A stretch of 64,000 nucleotides of DNA. Source: Oceanomicrobium pacificus. GTDB taxonomy: Bacteria > Pseudomonadota > Alphaproteobacteria > Rhodobacterales > Rhodobacteraceae. The stretch lies in assembly GCF_009833495.1 (NCBI RefSeq), contig NZ_WUWG01000001.1, forward strand, positions 434,001-498,000, read 5' to 3'. Position numbers and translations under genes: made by a program. Positions 62,768-64,000 of the stretch are shown one piece after another. The stretch's first letter is position 1, and every line of letters begins with the position of its first letter. Under the pieces are notes generated by a model that was not told where the DNA came from, made no database searches, and was given only the letters and a program-made list of their open reading frames with translations.

Positions 62768-64000
62768 TCAGTCGTCGGCGAGCGTGTCCTTGTAGATCAC
62801 GCCGTCTTTCATGATCAGGTCGAACCGCTCCTCATATTCGGTCATCACCGACATGTCCTGAAGCGGGTTGCCATCGATCAGGAGCAGGTCCGCATAGGCC
62901 CCTTCCGCGATGACACCCAGATCGCCGGGATAGGGATTGCGCGGGCCAGACAGTTTCAGCAGTTCCGCCGATTTCGATGTGGCTTGCCGCAGGATTTCCA
63001 GATTGTCGAACCATTCGGTCCGGAAGATGAACTCCTCGTTCGCGCGTGCAAGCATTTCGGGCGAGGTGATGACATCCGTGCCGAAGACGATCTTTTCGAA
63101 CCCCAGTTCCTTGGCCATGGTGAACATCTGGTCGATGCCGTCATAGGCCTCGTCGTGCCGGGCTTTCTGCTCCTCGTTATAGCCATCGGGATGGAACGTG
63201 TAGACGATCACCTGCGGTGACAGCCAAGTGTCGTTCTCCATCATCACGCGCATGGCTTCCTCGCTCATAAGGTTGCCATGTTCGATGGATTTCACGCCAT
63301 TCTCGACCGCGCGGATAATGCCATCGGAATTATAGGCATGCGCGGTGACATAGGTGTTCCAGTCCTCGGCCGCTTCCACCGCGGCGCGGATCTCGTCAGC
63401 CGTATATTGCAGCGTGTCGAGCGGGTCGGCATAGGAGCCTGTCCCGCCGCCTACGGAAATCTTGATCTGAGAGGCCCGCCGGCGCAACACCTCGCGCACT
63501 GTGCGCAGAACTTCGGCGCGACCGTCGGCGATCGCCGCCTGAAAATATTTCATCGGCGTGCTGGGGTCGAATTCCAGCGTAGACGGCTGTTCCGCGTCGG
63601 TCCGGTGGTCGGAATGACCCGAGCTTTGCGAGATCATCGGACCGGACGGATAGACGCGCGGGCCGACAAGAACGCCCTCGTCGATGGCGCGTTTGAGAGA
63701 AAAGGAGTTGCCTCCCACGTCACGCACGGTCGTGAAGCCCTGCATCAGATACTGTTTCGCGCTGGTCGAGGCGACATAGGCCCAATATTCGCGGTCCGAA
63801 GTGAATGCGACGCCGAAGGGCATCTGGAACATCAGATGCGCATGCATGTCGGCAAAGCCGGGCATCAGAAACCTGCCATCCGCGTCGATCACCCTGGTCC
63901 CATCGGGCACGTCGAGGTCCGCCCCAATCGCCGCGATCCTGCCCTCCTGCACCAACAGGTCCTGCCCCTCGATCAGGTCGGCATTGACCCCGTCGAAGAT
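62768..64000 (-). CDS. Amidohydrolase-family protein (imidazolonepropionase/prolidase-like), partial
   Basis: The visible 410 residues form a metal-dependent amidohydrolase whose N-terminus runs past the window end. Metal motifs are MHAHLMFQ (near the visible start), a lysine in [43 protein letters not shown], and [19 protein letters not shown] near the C-terminus. Relatives include Xaa-Pro/Xaa-Arg dipeptidases of the Sgx/Cc2672 type, which hydrolyse peptides or imides. The reading frame is open to base 64000, so the true start lies outside. The NTF2-like gene follows. Confidence 0.85.
   Translation of the reverse strand: MFDGVNADLIEGQDLLVQEGRIAAIGADLDVPDGTRVIDADGRFLMPGFADMHAHLMFQMPFGVAFTSDREYWAYVASTSAKQYLMQGFTTVRDVGGNSFSLKRAIDEGVLVGPRVYPSGPMISQSSGHSDHRTDAEQPSTLEFDPSTPMKYFQAAIADGRAEVLRTVREVLRRRASQIKISVGGGTGSYADPLDTLQYTADEIRAAVEAAEDWNTYVTAHAYNSDGIIRAVENGVKSIEHGNLMSEEAMRVMMENDTWLSPQVIVYTFHPDGYNEEQKARHDEAYDGIDQMFTMAKELGFEKIVFGTDVITSPEMLARANEEFIFRTEWFDNLEILRQATSKSAELLKLSGPRNPYPGDLGVIAEGAYADLLLIDGNPLQDMSVMTEYEERFDLIMKDGVIYKDTLADD

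Noticed and set aside
1-64000. tRNA, rRNA, CRISPR arrays or insertion sequences
   Set aside because: Intergenic gaps were read. No cloverleaf, regularly spaced repeats or transposase genes were seen.

Overview
The window is GC-rich, densely coded DNA from an alphaproteobacterium. It most resembles the Rhodobacteraceae (Roseobacter/Paracoccus-like). Reasons: two TRAP transporter systems, a Pcs-type phosphatidylcholine synthase, a paired hisC/prephenate dehydrogenase, the PuuD-PuuE/OHCU-decarboxylase purine route, a BigR/SqrR-type sulfur regulator, and many four-base start/stop overlaps. Genus and species cannot be given from the sequence alone. I see no tRNA, rRNA, CRISPR array, insertion sequence or prophage, and no gene-free stretch above 300 bases.

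Bases 1-25080 are mostly housekeeping. They hold an ExbB/MotA-like plus OmpA-like envelope motor pair, an SPFH/NfeD pair, ChaC, a DUF2125 protein, an extensin-like lipoprotein, prephenate dehydrogenase with hisC, priA, a small transaldolase, DUF484 with xerC, an amino-acid ABC substrate-binding protein and permease without an ATPase but coupled to pcs, ileS, a ycjX-GNAT-TIGR01620 operon, truA, and a DUF3726/argE pair.

Bases 25256-37014 are an accessory catabolic region. After a GltS-type glutamate symporter come a large class V aminotransferase, an RpiR regulator, an N-formylglutamate amidohydrolase-like protein, a complete TRAP importer, a glutamine-synthetase-like ligase, an aldehyde dehydrogenase and an iron-type alcohol dehydrogenase. 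GAAA-nn-TTTC-like dyads lie before the aminotransferase and in the rpiR divergent region, which suggests one regulon. The gene set fits uptake and gamma-glutamylation of an amine or amino alcohol, then oxidation and amide hydrolysis. The substrate is not known.

Bases 37035-41567 form a reactive-sulfur module. A divergent ArsR-family repressor with two suitably placed cysteines faces a persulfide-dioxygenase-like metallo-beta-lactamase, two YeeE/YedE half-permeases, a DUF442 sulfurtransferase and a SulP transporter.

Bases 41635-51724 hold an 8-oxoguanine-deaminase-like enzyme, a DctB/DctD-like two-component pair, a second TRAP operon preceded by two identical 14-bp dyads, MscS and a DUF2254 membrane protein. 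The DctD-like protein lacks the GAFTGA sigma-54 loop.

Bases 51725-58585 are a purine-ring degradation locus: PuuD urate oxidase, a LysR regulator, a PuuE-OHCU decarboxylase fusion, AllA, an NCS2 permease and (S)-ureidoglycine aminohydrolase. HIU hydrolase and the allantoate step are not in the window. The end holds a two-TM channel with an unusual filter, an HlyD/ABC/ABC-2 exporter, an NTF2-like protein and an amidohydrolase cut by the window edge.
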